A DNA stretch of 60,686 nucleotides, taken from Actinomadura physcomitrii (lineage in GTDB: Bacteria > Actinomycetota > Actinomycetes > Streptosporangiales > Streptosporangiaceae). Below, piece by piece: positions 7,162-14,693 of the stretch; within the stretch, counting starts at the first letter, position 1, and every line of letters begins with the position of its first letter. The DNA is taken from positions 1-60,686 of the forward strand of contig NZ_WBMS02000059.1 in NCBI RefSeq assembly GCF_008923205.2, given 5' to 3'. The notes beneath the pieces are model-generated. The model was not told the DNA's origin. It was given only the letters and a program-made list of their open reading frames with translations, and searched no databases. Position numbers and translations under genes: made by a program.

Positions 7162-9411
7162 GTGCTGAAGCGTGCGCGGTCGGCGTACGCCCAGATCAAC
7201 GGGCAGTCGGCGCCGTTCTACGGGCTGGCGGCGGCGCTCGCCATGGCGGTCCCGCTGCTGGCCGGGTCGCTGACGGGCCGCGCCGCGCAGGGCTCGATGA
7301 TCGCGCTCGGCGCGTACCTGGTGGCGCTGCGCGCGCCCGAGGGCCCGTACGGGAACCGGGCCCGGGACCTCGCGAGCGGCGCGCTGATGGTCGCGCTCGG
7401 GTCCGCGGTCGGCGGGCTGCTGAGCGGGCACACCTGGCCCGCGGTGATCGTCGTGCCGCCGCTGATCGCGCTCGGCGTCGCGGTGCCGCGGATCGGCTCG
7501 ACGGCCGGGCTCGCGGTGCTGCTGAGCGCGATCCGGCCGCCGTCCGACGACGTCATCGGCGCCGGGCTGCTGGAGCTGATCGGCGGGCTGCTCACCATGG
7601 GGCTGCTGCTGGTGCCGTGGCCGGTGCGGCGGCTCCGGCCGCTGCGCGAGGCCCTCGCCGAGGCCGCCGACCGGGTCGCCGAGGCCCTCGACGCCGTCGC
7701 GCAGGACGTCGGCGCGCCCGACCCGAGCCCGCTGAACGCCGTCGAGCTCACCAACCCCGACCTGCTGGCCGTCACCCGCATGCCGGACTGGGAGGAGCGG
7801 CGGCGCGCCGCGTCCGAGGCGCTCACCGACGCCCGCGCCACCTACGGGCTGTACCGGTCCGGGCGGGGCAGCGACGAGCCGACCCGCCCCGAACGGCTGA
7901 TCGACGCGCTGGGCCGCGTGCTGCACGAGACCGTGACGCTGCAGGCCGTCCTGGAGGCCGTGAAGAACTACCCGCCGGACCGCGAATGGGAGTTGGAGAC
8001 GCAGACCGCCGTGTCCGCGCTCGCGGCGCGGCTGCGGCTGCTCGCGGGCGCGATCGCCACCGACGGCGAGGCGCCGCTCGGCGGGGAGGAGTCGGGCGCC
8101 GTCCGCCGGATGGGGCGGCTGCAGGAGCAGATCCGCCGCGCCGGCCTCGCCGGCGACGAGGACCTCATCGCGGTGTCGCTGATCGGGCAGGTGCGGCGGT
8201 CCATCGACCGCATCGCCGGCGAGGCCGCCTCGGCGCGCCGCACCATCGCGGGCGGCCTGCGGATCGGGATCGGGCCGCCGCGGATGCCGGGCCCGCCGCA
8301 CCCGATGTCGGCGCTCGCCCGGATCCGCCGCGCCGTCCGCACCCGCTCCCCGCTGTTCCGGCAGCTCACGCGGGTGTACGTGACCGCCGTCGTGTCGATG
8401 GCGCTGGCCGCGGGCCTGCACATCCCGCACGGCCACTGGCTGACGATCACCGCGATGCTGAGCCTGCGCGCGACGTACGGGGAGACCGTCGAACGGCTCG
8501 TGCAGCGCGTCGGCGGCACCGCGGCCGGCTCGGCGGTCGCCGCGATCGTGCTGACGCTCGCGCCGACCCAGCGCGTCGTCGCGGTGATCGTCTTCGTGTT
8601 CGCGCTGGCCGGGTTCGCGCTGCGGCCGATCAACTTCGCCTACTGGGGGCTGTTCGGGACGCCGCTGGCGATGATGCTGCTCGACTTCTCCGCGCCCGCC
8701 GACTGGCGCATCGCGGGCGAGCGGATCGGCCTGGTCGCCGGGGGGACGGTGCTGTCGTTCCTCGCCGTCCGGCTGCTGTGGCCCGCCGGTCACCTGGAGC
8801 GGCTGCCCGTCCTGCTCGGCCGGATGCTCGCGGTGCACGCCGACCTCGTCCGGGCGGCGGCGGACGTGGTCGGCGGCGAGCGCGTCCGGCTGCCGCAGGA
8901 GAAGGTCGTCACCGCCGAGCGGTCCGCCGAGGCCGTCGCGGAGACCCGGACCCGGCTGACGCACGAGCGGGTGCCCGACACCGCGCTGATCGGCCGGCTG
9001 CGCGACGCCGTCCGCGCCGCGCACCGCGTCCGCGACCATCTGATCGCGGTCTCGCGGGTGACGCGGGAGGAGGCCGTGGACGCGGGGCCGGTGCCGGAGA
9101 TCCTGGACCGGCTCGCCGACCAGCTGGAGGAGGCATCCGGGCTCCTGGAAGATCCGGGCGACGAGGATCTGAAGTCCCGGTCACCCGTGGCGGAGCTGGA
9201 GGAGGAGCTCGCCGGGCTCGACGACTACCTGAAGAAGCTCACCAAGCGGCGCCGCGCCGAGATCAAGTCGGGCGTCGGGCGGGAGGAGTTCACGCCGCTG
9301 CGGCACGCGCTCGCGCAGGTGTCCGGGACGCGGTACACGGTCCGCTCGCTGCGGCGCGACACCGGACGGGTGATCAACGCGTCGCTCGCGGCGGTCGGCC
9401 AGGACACCTGA
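7162..9411 (+). CDS. FUSC-family (aromatic-acid exporter type) membrane protein
   Basis: 749 aa, GTG start at 7162. Two hydrophobic blocks (about 20-160 and 405-545) each contain several membrane helices, separated by and followed by soluble helical regions, as in FUSC/YccS/AaeB proteins. In the second block 'YVTAVVSMALAAGLHIPHGHWLTIT' carries the family's conserved 'HGYWLxLT'-like motif. Related proteins form inner-membrane efflux systems for aromatic acids. Divergent from the VOC-TipA operon, so a substrate shared with that sensor is possible but unproven. Convergent with sixA 19 bp downstream. Confidence 0.82.
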   Translation: MLKRARSAYAQINGQSAPFYGLAAALAMAVPLLAGSLTGRAAQGSMIALGAYLVALRAPEGPYGNRARDLASGALMVALGSAVGGLLSGHTWPAVIVVPPLIALGVAVPRIGSTAGLAVLLSAIRPPSDDVIGAGLLELIGGLLTMGLLLVPWPVRRLRPLREALAEAADRVAEALDAVAQDVGAPDPSPLNAVELTNPDLLAVTRMPDWEERRRAASEALTDARATYGLYRSGRGSDEPTRPERLIDALGRVLHETVTLQAVLEAVKNYPPDREWELETQTAVSALAARLRLLAGAIATDGEAPLGGEESGAVRRMGRLQEQIRRAGLAGDEDLIAVSLIGQVRRSIDRIAGEAASARRTIAGGLRIGIGPPRMPGPPHPMSALARIRRAVRTRSPLFRQLTRVYVTAVVSMALAAGLHIPHGHWLTITAMLSLRATYGETVERLVQRVGGTAAGSAVAAIVLTLAPTQRVVAVIVFVFALAGFALRPINFAYWGLFGTPLAMMLLDFSAPADWRIAGERIGLVAGGTVLSFLAVRLLWPAGHLERLPVLLGRMLAVHADLVRAAADVVGGERVRLPQEKVVTAERSAEAVAETRTRLTHERVPDTALIGRLRDAVRAAHRVRDHLIAVSRVTREEAVDAGPVPEILDRLADQLEEASGLLEDPGDEDLKSRSPVAELEEELAGLDDYLKKLTKRRRAEIKSGVGREEFTPLRHALAQVSGTRYTVRSLRRDTGRVINASLAAVGQDT

Positions 9412-9430
9412 GGGCCCCGGGCCGGCGCGG

Positions 9431-9904
9431 TCAGTCCTTCGGGGCTCGGAACGTGACGAGGGTGCCGGCGCCGGGCCGGACGTCCGCCCACGCGCCCGGC
9501 ACGTCGACGACCGCGAGCGCGCACGTCGGGTAGCTGTCCGGCGCCTGCCCGGTCAGGTCGTGGACGAGCTGGTGCACCGACGGGTTGTGCCCGACGAGCA
9601 GGACCGTCCCGGCCTCGTCCGGCACCTCCGCGACCAGGGACAACAGCAGGTCCGGGTCGTTGTCGTAGATCTTCGGCTCGAAGGACGCCGCGGCGCCGGG
9701 CCGGAGGGCGAGCAGGTCGAGCGTCTCCCGCGTCCGCGCGGCGGGGGAGCACAGCACCCGCGCGGGGGCGAGGCCCTCCGCGCGCAGCCACTCCCCGGCC
9801 GCCGCGGCGTCGCGCCGCCCGCGGTCGTTGAGGGCGCGGTCGATGTCGGCCGTCCCGAAGCCCGCGACGGCCTTGGCGTGGCGGAGCACGATCAGCGTCG
9901 GCAT
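9431..9904 (-). CDS. SixA-type histidine phosphatase
   Basis: 157 aa. The N-terminal LIVLRHAKA carries the RHG-type catalytic motif of the SixA/phosphoglycerate-mutase superfamily. The second catalytic His is in LLVGHNPSVHQL, and the conserved arginine is in SPAARTRET. SixA removes phosphate from phosphohistidine in signalling proteins; in actinomycetes the substrate is unknown. Cytoplasmic, no signal peptide. Single gene, convergent with the FUSC gene. Confidence 0.88.
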   Translation of the reverse strand: MPTLIVLRHAKAVAGFGTADIDRALNDRGRRDAAAAGEWLRAEGLAPARVLCSPAARTRETLDLLALRPGAAASFEPKIYDNDPDLLLSLVAEVPDEAGTVLLVGHNPSVHQLVHDLTGQAPDSYPTCALAVVDVPGAWADVRPGAGTLVTFRAPKD

Positions 9905-9981
9905 GCCGCCACCCTACGGCGCGGGCGCCGCCGGCCCGCCGCCGACCCGGCAGGTGACCAGCGCGCTCGCACCCCGGCGGG

Positions 9982-10098
9982 CTACGGCGCGACGAGCGCC
10001 GCCAGCCCCCACAGCGCGAGCAGGATGGCGAGCATCCCGCACAGCACCAGGGCGAAGCCCTTACCGCCGGACAAGGCCGGCTTCTCGCCGCTCGCCAC
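9982..10098 (-). CDS. small single-span membrane protein
   Basis: 38 aa if started at the GTG at 10098, which has GGGAGG five bases upstream. A short polar N-terminus (VASGEKPALSGGKG) is followed by one hydrophobic helix (FALVLCGMLAILLALWGLAAL). A longer in-frame version to 10206 adds an implausible arginine-rich leader. Function unknown. It lies between the hppA terminator and sixA. Confidence 0.55.
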   Translation of the reverse strand: MASGEKPALSGGKGFALVLCGMLAILLALWGLAALVAP

Positions 10099-10183
10099 AG
10101 CGCCTCCCGTTCCCTCGGTCGTTCCCGCGTACAGCGTACGACCGGTCCCAGGTGGTCCGGACACCACCCGGGTGGAACGCGGA

Positions 10184-10214
10184 AGGGGCCGGTGGCGCGA
10201 CGCCACCGGCCCCT
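10184..10214 (-). terminator. hairpin downstream of hppA
   Basis: A perfect 14-bp inverted repeat (AGGGGCCGGTGGCG and complement) with a CGA loop, 25 bp after the hppA stop. No T-run on the minus strand, as is common for GC-rich actinomycete terminators. Confidence 0.7.
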
Positions 10215-10239
10215 CTTGTTCGGACGGATCAGGAGAAGA

Positions 10240-12723
10240 TCAGGACGCCCCGGCCGGGGACTCGTCCGCCTTCCCGGACGCCGCCGAGCCGTTCGCCTCG
10301 ACCGCGACCGCCTCCTCCGCCGGGGCGGAGGCCTGCTCGGGCGCGGTCGCCTCGACGGCGCCGCCCTTCGCGTCGCCGCCCTCGACCTCGCCGCTCGTGG
10401 CGGCGCCGCCCTCGGCCGCGGCGGGCCCCGCGGGCGCGATCGGGTCGGCGCGCCGCTTGGAGATCACGATCGCCGCGACGACGATGCCGACCGCCACGAC
10501 CGTCACCCCGACCCGCAGCGCGTAGTTGTCGGCGTACGTCACGACCGCGTCCGCGATCAGCAGCGCGACCAGGTTCATCACCTTGATCAGCGGGTTGATC
10601 GCGGGCCCGGCGGTGTCCTTGAACGGGTCGCCGACCGTGTCGCCGATCACCGTCGCGGCGTGCGCCTCGCTGCCCTTGCCGCCGAGCAGGCCCTCCTCGA
10701 CGACCTTCTTCGCGTTGTCCCAGGCGCCGCCGGCGTTCGCGAGGAACACCGCCATCAGCACCCCGGCCGCGATCGCGCCGCCGAGGTAGGCGCCGAGCGG
10801 CGCGTACCCGAGCGCGAACCCGACCGCGATCGGCGTCATGATCGCCAGCAGGCCGGGGGTGGCGAGCTCGCGCTGCGCGTCCCGGGTGCAGATGTCCACG
10901 ACCCGGTCGTAGTCCGGCTTCTCGGTGTAGTCCATGATCCCGGGCTTGGTGCGGAACTGCTCGCGCACCTCCACCACGACCCGTCCGGCCGCCCGGCCCA
11001 CCGCCATGATCGCCAGGCCGGAGAACAGGAACACCACGGCCGCGCCGATGATCAGCCCGATCAGCACGTTCGGGTTGTCGATCGACAGGTTGATGCCGTG
11101 GTTGAACTGCGAGCCGATCGCGTCCCGCGCGGAAGCGGACGCGTCCGCGAGCGCGGAGTTGACCGCCGTCCCGAACGAGCCGAACAGCGCGGTCGCCGCC
11201 AGCACCGCCGTCGCGATCGCGATGCCCTTGGTGATCGCCTTGGTGGTGTTGCCGACCCCGTCCAGCCGCTCCAGCACCTTCGCGGCCTCGCCCTGGACGT
11301 CGCCGGACATCTCCGCGATGCCCTGGGCGTTGTCGGAGACGGGCCCGAAGGTGTCCATGGACACGATCACGCCGACGGTGGTGAGCAGCCCGGTGCCGGC
11401 CATCGCCACCGAGAACAGCGCGACGGTGGTGTTGCCGAAGCCGAGCAGGAACGCGCCGTAGACGGCCGCGGCGATGACGAGCGCGGTGTAGACGGCCGAC
11501 TCCAGGCCCAGCGAGATACCGGAGAGGATCACGGTCGCCGGACCGGTCCGGGAGCTGTCGGTGACCTCCCGCACCGGCTTGCGGTTGGTCTCGGTGAAGT
11601 AGCCGGTCAGCAGCTGGATCGCGCTGGCCAGCACGATGCCGATGATCACCGAGCCGAGCGCCACCCAGCGCGGGTCGGCGTCCACGTCGTGGATGCCGCC
11701 GTCCAGGTCCGCGAACGACGAGGGCAGGTAGGCGAACGCGGCGATCGCGACGAGCACCGCGGAGATGATCGCGGAGATGAAGAAGCCGCGGTTGATCGCC
11801 GTCATGCCGGACCGGTCGCCGTCGCGCGGCATCACCGCGAAGATGCCGATCACCGCGGTGATGACGCCGATCATCGGCACCAGCAGCGGGAACACCAGGC
11901 CCTGCGTGCCGAACGCCGCGGTGCCCAGGATGAGCGCCGCGACCAGCATCACCGAGTACGACTCGAACAGGTCGGCGGCCATGCCGGCGCAGTCGCCGAC
12001 GTTGTCGCCCACGTTGTCGGCGATCGTCGCCGCGTTGCGCGGGTCGTCCTCCGGGATGCCCTGCTCGACCTTGCCGACCAGGTCGGCGCCGACGTCGGCG
12101 GCCTTGGTGAAGATGCCGCCGCCGACCCGCATGAACATCGCGAGCAGCGCGGCGCCGAAGCCGAAGCCCTCCAGGACCTTCGGCGCGTCGCCCTGGTAGG
12201 CCAGCACGACGATCGCCGCGCCGAACAGCCCGAGGCCGACGGTGAACATGCCGGCGACGCCGCCGGTGCGGAACGCGATCCGCATCGCGGTCTTCTCGCC
12301 GCCCTCCTCGCGGGCCGCCGCCGCGACCCGCACGTTGCCGCGGACCGCCAGCCACATCCCGGTGAAGCCGGTGACGGAGGAGAACACCGCCCCGATGACG
12401 AAGAACACCGACCGCCCGATGCGCTCGCTCCAGGAGTCGGCGGGCAGGAGCAGCAGCACCAGCGGAATGAGCACCACGAAGACGCCGACCGTGCGGAACT
12501 GGCGTTTCAGGTAGGCGCTCGCGCCGACCTGGACCGCGCGCGCGATCTCCTGCATCTTCTCGGTGCCCTGACCCGCGGCCAGTACATCGCGTACCAGACC
12601 CGCGGCGACGGCCAGTGCCAGCAGGGCGATCACGGCTACGACGACGACCAGTGACAGGTCGCCGCCGCCGAGATCCACGTCTGCTGCTGCAGTGGCCGGG
12701 CTCGACAGGGAAAGCCCAGACAT
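10240..12723 (-). CDS. hppA: H+-translocating pyrophosphatase, K+-independent type
   Basis: 827 aa from the ATG at 12723 (GAGGAGG upstream). About 16 membrane helices. Signature motifs: DVGADLVGKVE, IPEDDPRNAATIADNVGDNVGDCAG (the pyrophosphate-Mg site) and the second acidic loop near GDTVGDPFKDTAGPAINPL. It couples hydrolysis of cytosolic PPi to proton export. The sequence GNTTKAITKG has Lys where K+-dependent enzymes have Ala, so it should be potassium-independent. The C-terminus carries an unusual Ala/Glu-rich tail of about 60 residues (after KRRADPIAPAGPAA) not needed for catalysis. Equivalent to S. coelicolor SCO3547 by neighbourhood. Confidence 0.95.
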   Translation of the reverse strand: MSGLSLSSPATAAADVDLGGGDLSLVVVVAVIALLALAVAAGLVRDVLAAGQGTEKMQEIARAVQVGASAYLKRQFRTVGVFVVLIPLVLLLLPADSWSERIGRSVFFVIGAVFSSVTGFTGMWLAVRGNVRVAAAAREEGGEKTAMRIAFRTGGVAGMFTVGLGLFGAAIVVLAYQGDAPKVLEGFGFGAALLAMFMRVGGGIFTKAADVGADLVGKVEQGIPEDDPRNAATIADNVGDNVGDCAGMAADLFESYSVMLVAALILGTAAFGTQGLVFPLLVPMIGVITAVIGIFAVMPRDGDRSGMTAINRGFFISAIISAVLVAIAAFAYLPSSFADLDGGIHDVDADPRWVALGSVIIGIVLASAIQLLTGYFTETNRKPVREVTDSSRTGPATVILSGISLGLESAVYTALVIAAAVYGAFLLGFGNTTVALFSVAMAGTGLLTTVGVIVSMDTFGPVSDNAQGIAEMSGDVQGEAAKVLERLDGVGNTTKAITKGIAIATAVLAATALFGSFGTAVNSALADASASARDAIGSQFNHGINLSIDNPNVLIGLIIGAAVVFLFSGLAIMAVGRAAGRVVVEVREQFRTKPGIMDYTEKPDYDRVVDICTRDAQRELATPGLLAIMTPIAVGFALGYAPLGAYLGGAIAAGVLMAVFLANAGGAWDNAKKVVEEGLLGGKGSEAHAATVIGDTVGDPFKDTAGPAINPLIKVMNLVALLIADAVVTYADNYALRVGVTVVAVGIVVAAIVISKRRADPIAPAGPAAAEGGAATSGEVEGGDAKGGAVEATAPEQASAPAEEAVAVEANGSAASGKADESPAGAS

Positions 12724-13152
12724 GCGTCCTCCTCGACAGGGGCGTTGCGATCCGACCGTCAAAAGACGATCTTTACCGCCTACCCCGCGAGTCCTGATTT
12801 CGAACGCCTCGCACGGCAGCGCGGGTGCGGGGAGTCTACGCAGGCGCAGGGCGAATGAGAAGGGCGCCAGACCCTTAATGAGGATGTCACGGAAAAGCAA
12901 TCCGCATTACGCCGTAATTTGACCTTTGCACCTGGTCGGAGGCTATTTCCGCAGGTCAGTCCGAGTAAGCACACTATTACCCCGCGGCTGCCTTGACAGG
13001 GCCGCGGTCACGGTAGTCCGGCGGCGCGGCGCGCGCCGTCCGGTATTTAAGCTAGGCATTAACACACAATATGTCTAGGCCCAAATCCGGACGATCCAAG
13101 ATCATTCTCCGCAGAGATTCTCACACGCCCGTCCGGCGTTCCGCCGCAGGGG
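12724..13152. other. gene-free region upstream of hppA
   Basis: No credible gene. It contains the palindrome ATTACGCCGTAAT at 12906-12918, a hairpin CCGCGGC/GCCGCGG around 12983-13008, and an AT-richer patch at 13044-13075. The hppA promoter should lie here, read on the minus strand, but no consensus -35/-10 pair stands out. Confidence 0.4.
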
Positions 13153-13390
13153 TCACACGAGCCCCATCCGCCCAATTCGAGGCGGCGCGTCGGCGCCGGG
13201 GCGGGCGGCGTGTGGGACGATCCCGTCCGCGCCCTGCCGGCGGCCGGACAGCTCCGCGCCGAGCAGCGCCACCGCCGGGCGCAGCTCCGGGTGCCGGCCG
13301 TGCCGGCGCCCGCACGCGGATCACCGGCGGCAGCCCGCGCAGCAGCGGATGCGGGCGCACCTGGTCGAGGTCGTACGCCCCGCACAGCAT
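13153..13390 (-). pseudogene. AraC-type (cupin sensor) regulator, middle fragment
   Basis: From 13390 downwards the minus strand reads MLCGAYDLDQVRPHPLLRGLPPVIRV. After a one-frame slip near 13315-13320 it reads RHGRHPELRPAVALLGAELSG to a stop at 13153. This is the typical stretch linking the cupin and DNA-binding parts of AraC-type regulators with an AraC_binding-like N-domain. Both the cupin start and the C-terminal HTH are missing. It abuts an oxidoreductase tail on the other strand. Confidence 0.55.
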
Positions 13391-13506
13391 GCGACGGTCT
13401 GCTGCGCCCGCACGTCGCGCACGTCCTGCCGCTCGCGGACGCGGCGAAGGCGCACGAACTCGCCGAGTCCGGCCACATCCAGGGCAAGATCGTCCTGACC
13501 CTCTGA
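13391..13506 (+). pseudogene. zinc/NADP-dependent oxidoreductase (MDR), C-terminal tail
   Basis: The last 38 codons before the TGA at 13504-13506 read DGLLRPHVAHVLPLADAAKAHELAESG followed by HIQGKIVLTL. This is the standard C-terminus of quinone-oxidoreductase-like MDR proteins. Nothing of the catalytic or Rossmann domain precedes it. The 5' edge meets the AraC remnant head to head at about 13390, as if a divergent regulator/oxidoreductase pair had lost its centre. Confidence 0.65.
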
Positions 13507-13526
13507 TGTCGGCGGCACCCGGGTAC

Positions 13527-13558
13527 GGCGAAGGCCCCGCCGGGGCGGGGCCTTCGCC
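13527..13558. terminator. bidirectional GC hairpin
   Basis: A perfect 15-bp inverted repeat, GGCGAAGGCCCCGCC and its complement, with a 2-base centre. It lies between the oxidoreductase tail on the plus strand and the kinase-like gene ending on the minus strand at 13635. Confidence 0.8.
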
Positions 13559-13634
13559 ATGCGGTCTGGGGGACGGGCGCGCTGTGCCTCTTGAGCGGGG
13601 CCTGCCGAGCGGGGCGCCGCCCGGCCGCGCCGGG

Positions 13635-14075
13635 TCAGATGGTCGCCTCGGCCTCCGCAGGCCAGCTCATCCGGATCTGCACGCCCTTCGGCGTGGTGGC
13701 GATCTCCACGTCGTCGGCAAGCCCGGCGATCACCGCCAGCCCGAGCTCGGCGGTGCCCTCGCCGAGGTCGAAGTCCAGGTCGTCCTCGTCCGGCTGCGCC
13801 GGCGGCCCGCCCGCCGCGTCGTCCCCGGGCACGGTGTCGCTCACCGTGACCTCGAAGCGGCGGCCCTCCCCGGTCAGCTCGAGCCGGACGGGCTCGTCCG
13901 GGCAGTGCAGGCGGTGCGCTTCCACGGCCCGCGAGCACGCCTCGCCGACCGCCAGCCTCACCTCGTCCAGCAGCGCCTCGGCGACGCCGCTGCGGCGGGC
14001 CACCGCGGTCACGATCAGCCGGGCGGTCCGGACGTGGACGGGCAGCGCACTGAAGGACAGTTCAACGGTCGCCAT
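13635..14075 (-). CDS. anti-sigma-factor kinase-like ATP-binding protein (HATPase_c, RsbW type)
   Basis: 146 aa. The N-terminal half has the RsbW/SpoIIAB pattern with 'LLDEVRLAVGEACSRAVEAH' standing for the N-box, where the usual Asn is replaced (EACSRAV), and 'FEVTVSDTVPG' for the G1 region. An acidic insert (PAQPDEDDLDFDLGEG) precedes 'TAELGLAVIAGLADDVEI', the G2 region. It lies 16 bp downstream of bldG in the same operon, so it is the likely partner that phosphorylates or binds BldG, as the downstream kinase-like gene does in Streptomyces. The changed N-box leaves kinase activity uncertain. Confidence 0.82.
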   Translation of the reverse strand: MATVELSFSALPVHVRTARLIVTAVARRSGVAEALLDEVRLAVGEACSRAVEAHRLHCPDEPVRLELTGEGRRFEVTVSDTVPGDDAAGGPPAQPDEDDLDFDLGEGTAELGLAVIAGLADDVEIATTPKGVQIRMSWPAEAEATI

Positions 14076-14091
14076 CGTGGTGTCAGGCCGC

Positions 14092-14445
14092 CTACTTCGC
14101 GCCCTTGCGCTTCTCCTCGGCCTCGGCGATCGAGTCGTGGATGCCGAAGACCTTGGTCAGCCCCGTGATCCGGAAGATCTTGAGGATGCGCTCCTGCGTG
14201 CAGACCAGCTCCAGCGAGCCGTCGTGCGCGCGGACCCGCTTCAGCCCGCCGACCAGGACGCCGAGACCGGTCGAGTCCAGGAACTCGACCTTCTCCATGT
14301 CCACGAGCAGGTGGAACTTGCCCTTGTTGACCAGGTCGATGAGCTTCTCGCGAAGCTTCGGCGCCGTGTAGACGTCGATCTCGCCCTCCACGTTGATGAC
14401 GGTGAGGCCATCGTCGGTGGTGTAGTCGTTCACCTTCAGGTCCAC
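14092..14445 (-). CDS. bldG: STAS-domain anti-sigma factor antagonist BldG
   Basis: 117 aa from the GTG at 14445, which has GGAGG seven bases upstream. A single STAS domain containing GEIDVYTAPKLREKL and FLDSTGLGVLVGGLKRVRAH, with the phosphorylatable Ser at about residue 58 in the DSTG loop. It ends IFRITGLTKVFGIHDSIAEA, almost as in S. coelicolor BldG. Unphosphorylated BldG binds anti-sigma factors and is needed for aerial growth and antibiotic production in Streptomyces. Divergent from the DUF1998 helicase, the same arrangement as SCO3549/SCO3550. Confidence 0.93.
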   Translation of the reverse strand: MDLKVNDYTTDDGLTVINVEGEIDVYTAPKLREKLIDLVNKGKFHLLVDMEKVEFLDSTGLGVLVGGLKRVRAHDGSLELVCTQERILKIFRITGLTKVFGIHDSIAEAEEKRKGAK

Positions 14446-14693
14446 AAATCCTCCAGCGCCGTGCAGCACAATCCGATCCCGCGCTCCGGGCTCCGCGGCG
14501 GCGGCCCGGGCGGCGAGACATCGCCGTGATTCAACCACGCTCCGGCGCGGCGCACGCACGTTATCGACCAGTCGGGCGAAAGTTCGCGCCGTCCCGTCTG
14601 ACCTGCTGATCCACAGATGAGCACAGGGGGAACGGGCCCACCGGCGCCGGGGCGTTCCCGTAGTTTTGCCCCGGCTGGCAAACTGAAAACCTG

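Noticed and set aside
6801..9533. Long plus-strand frame overlapping the FUSC gene in another phase
   Set aside because: Arginine/alanine-rich nonsense; the FUSC frame has membrane helices and family motifs.
10192..12654. Plus-strand open frame of 820 codons opposite hppA
   Set aside because: Arg/His/Asp-rich shadow of the pyrophosphatase; no motifs.
12724..12900. N-terminal extension of hppA to 12900
   Set aside because: The added 59 residues include no signal or homology and the ATG at 12723 has an excellent ribosome site.
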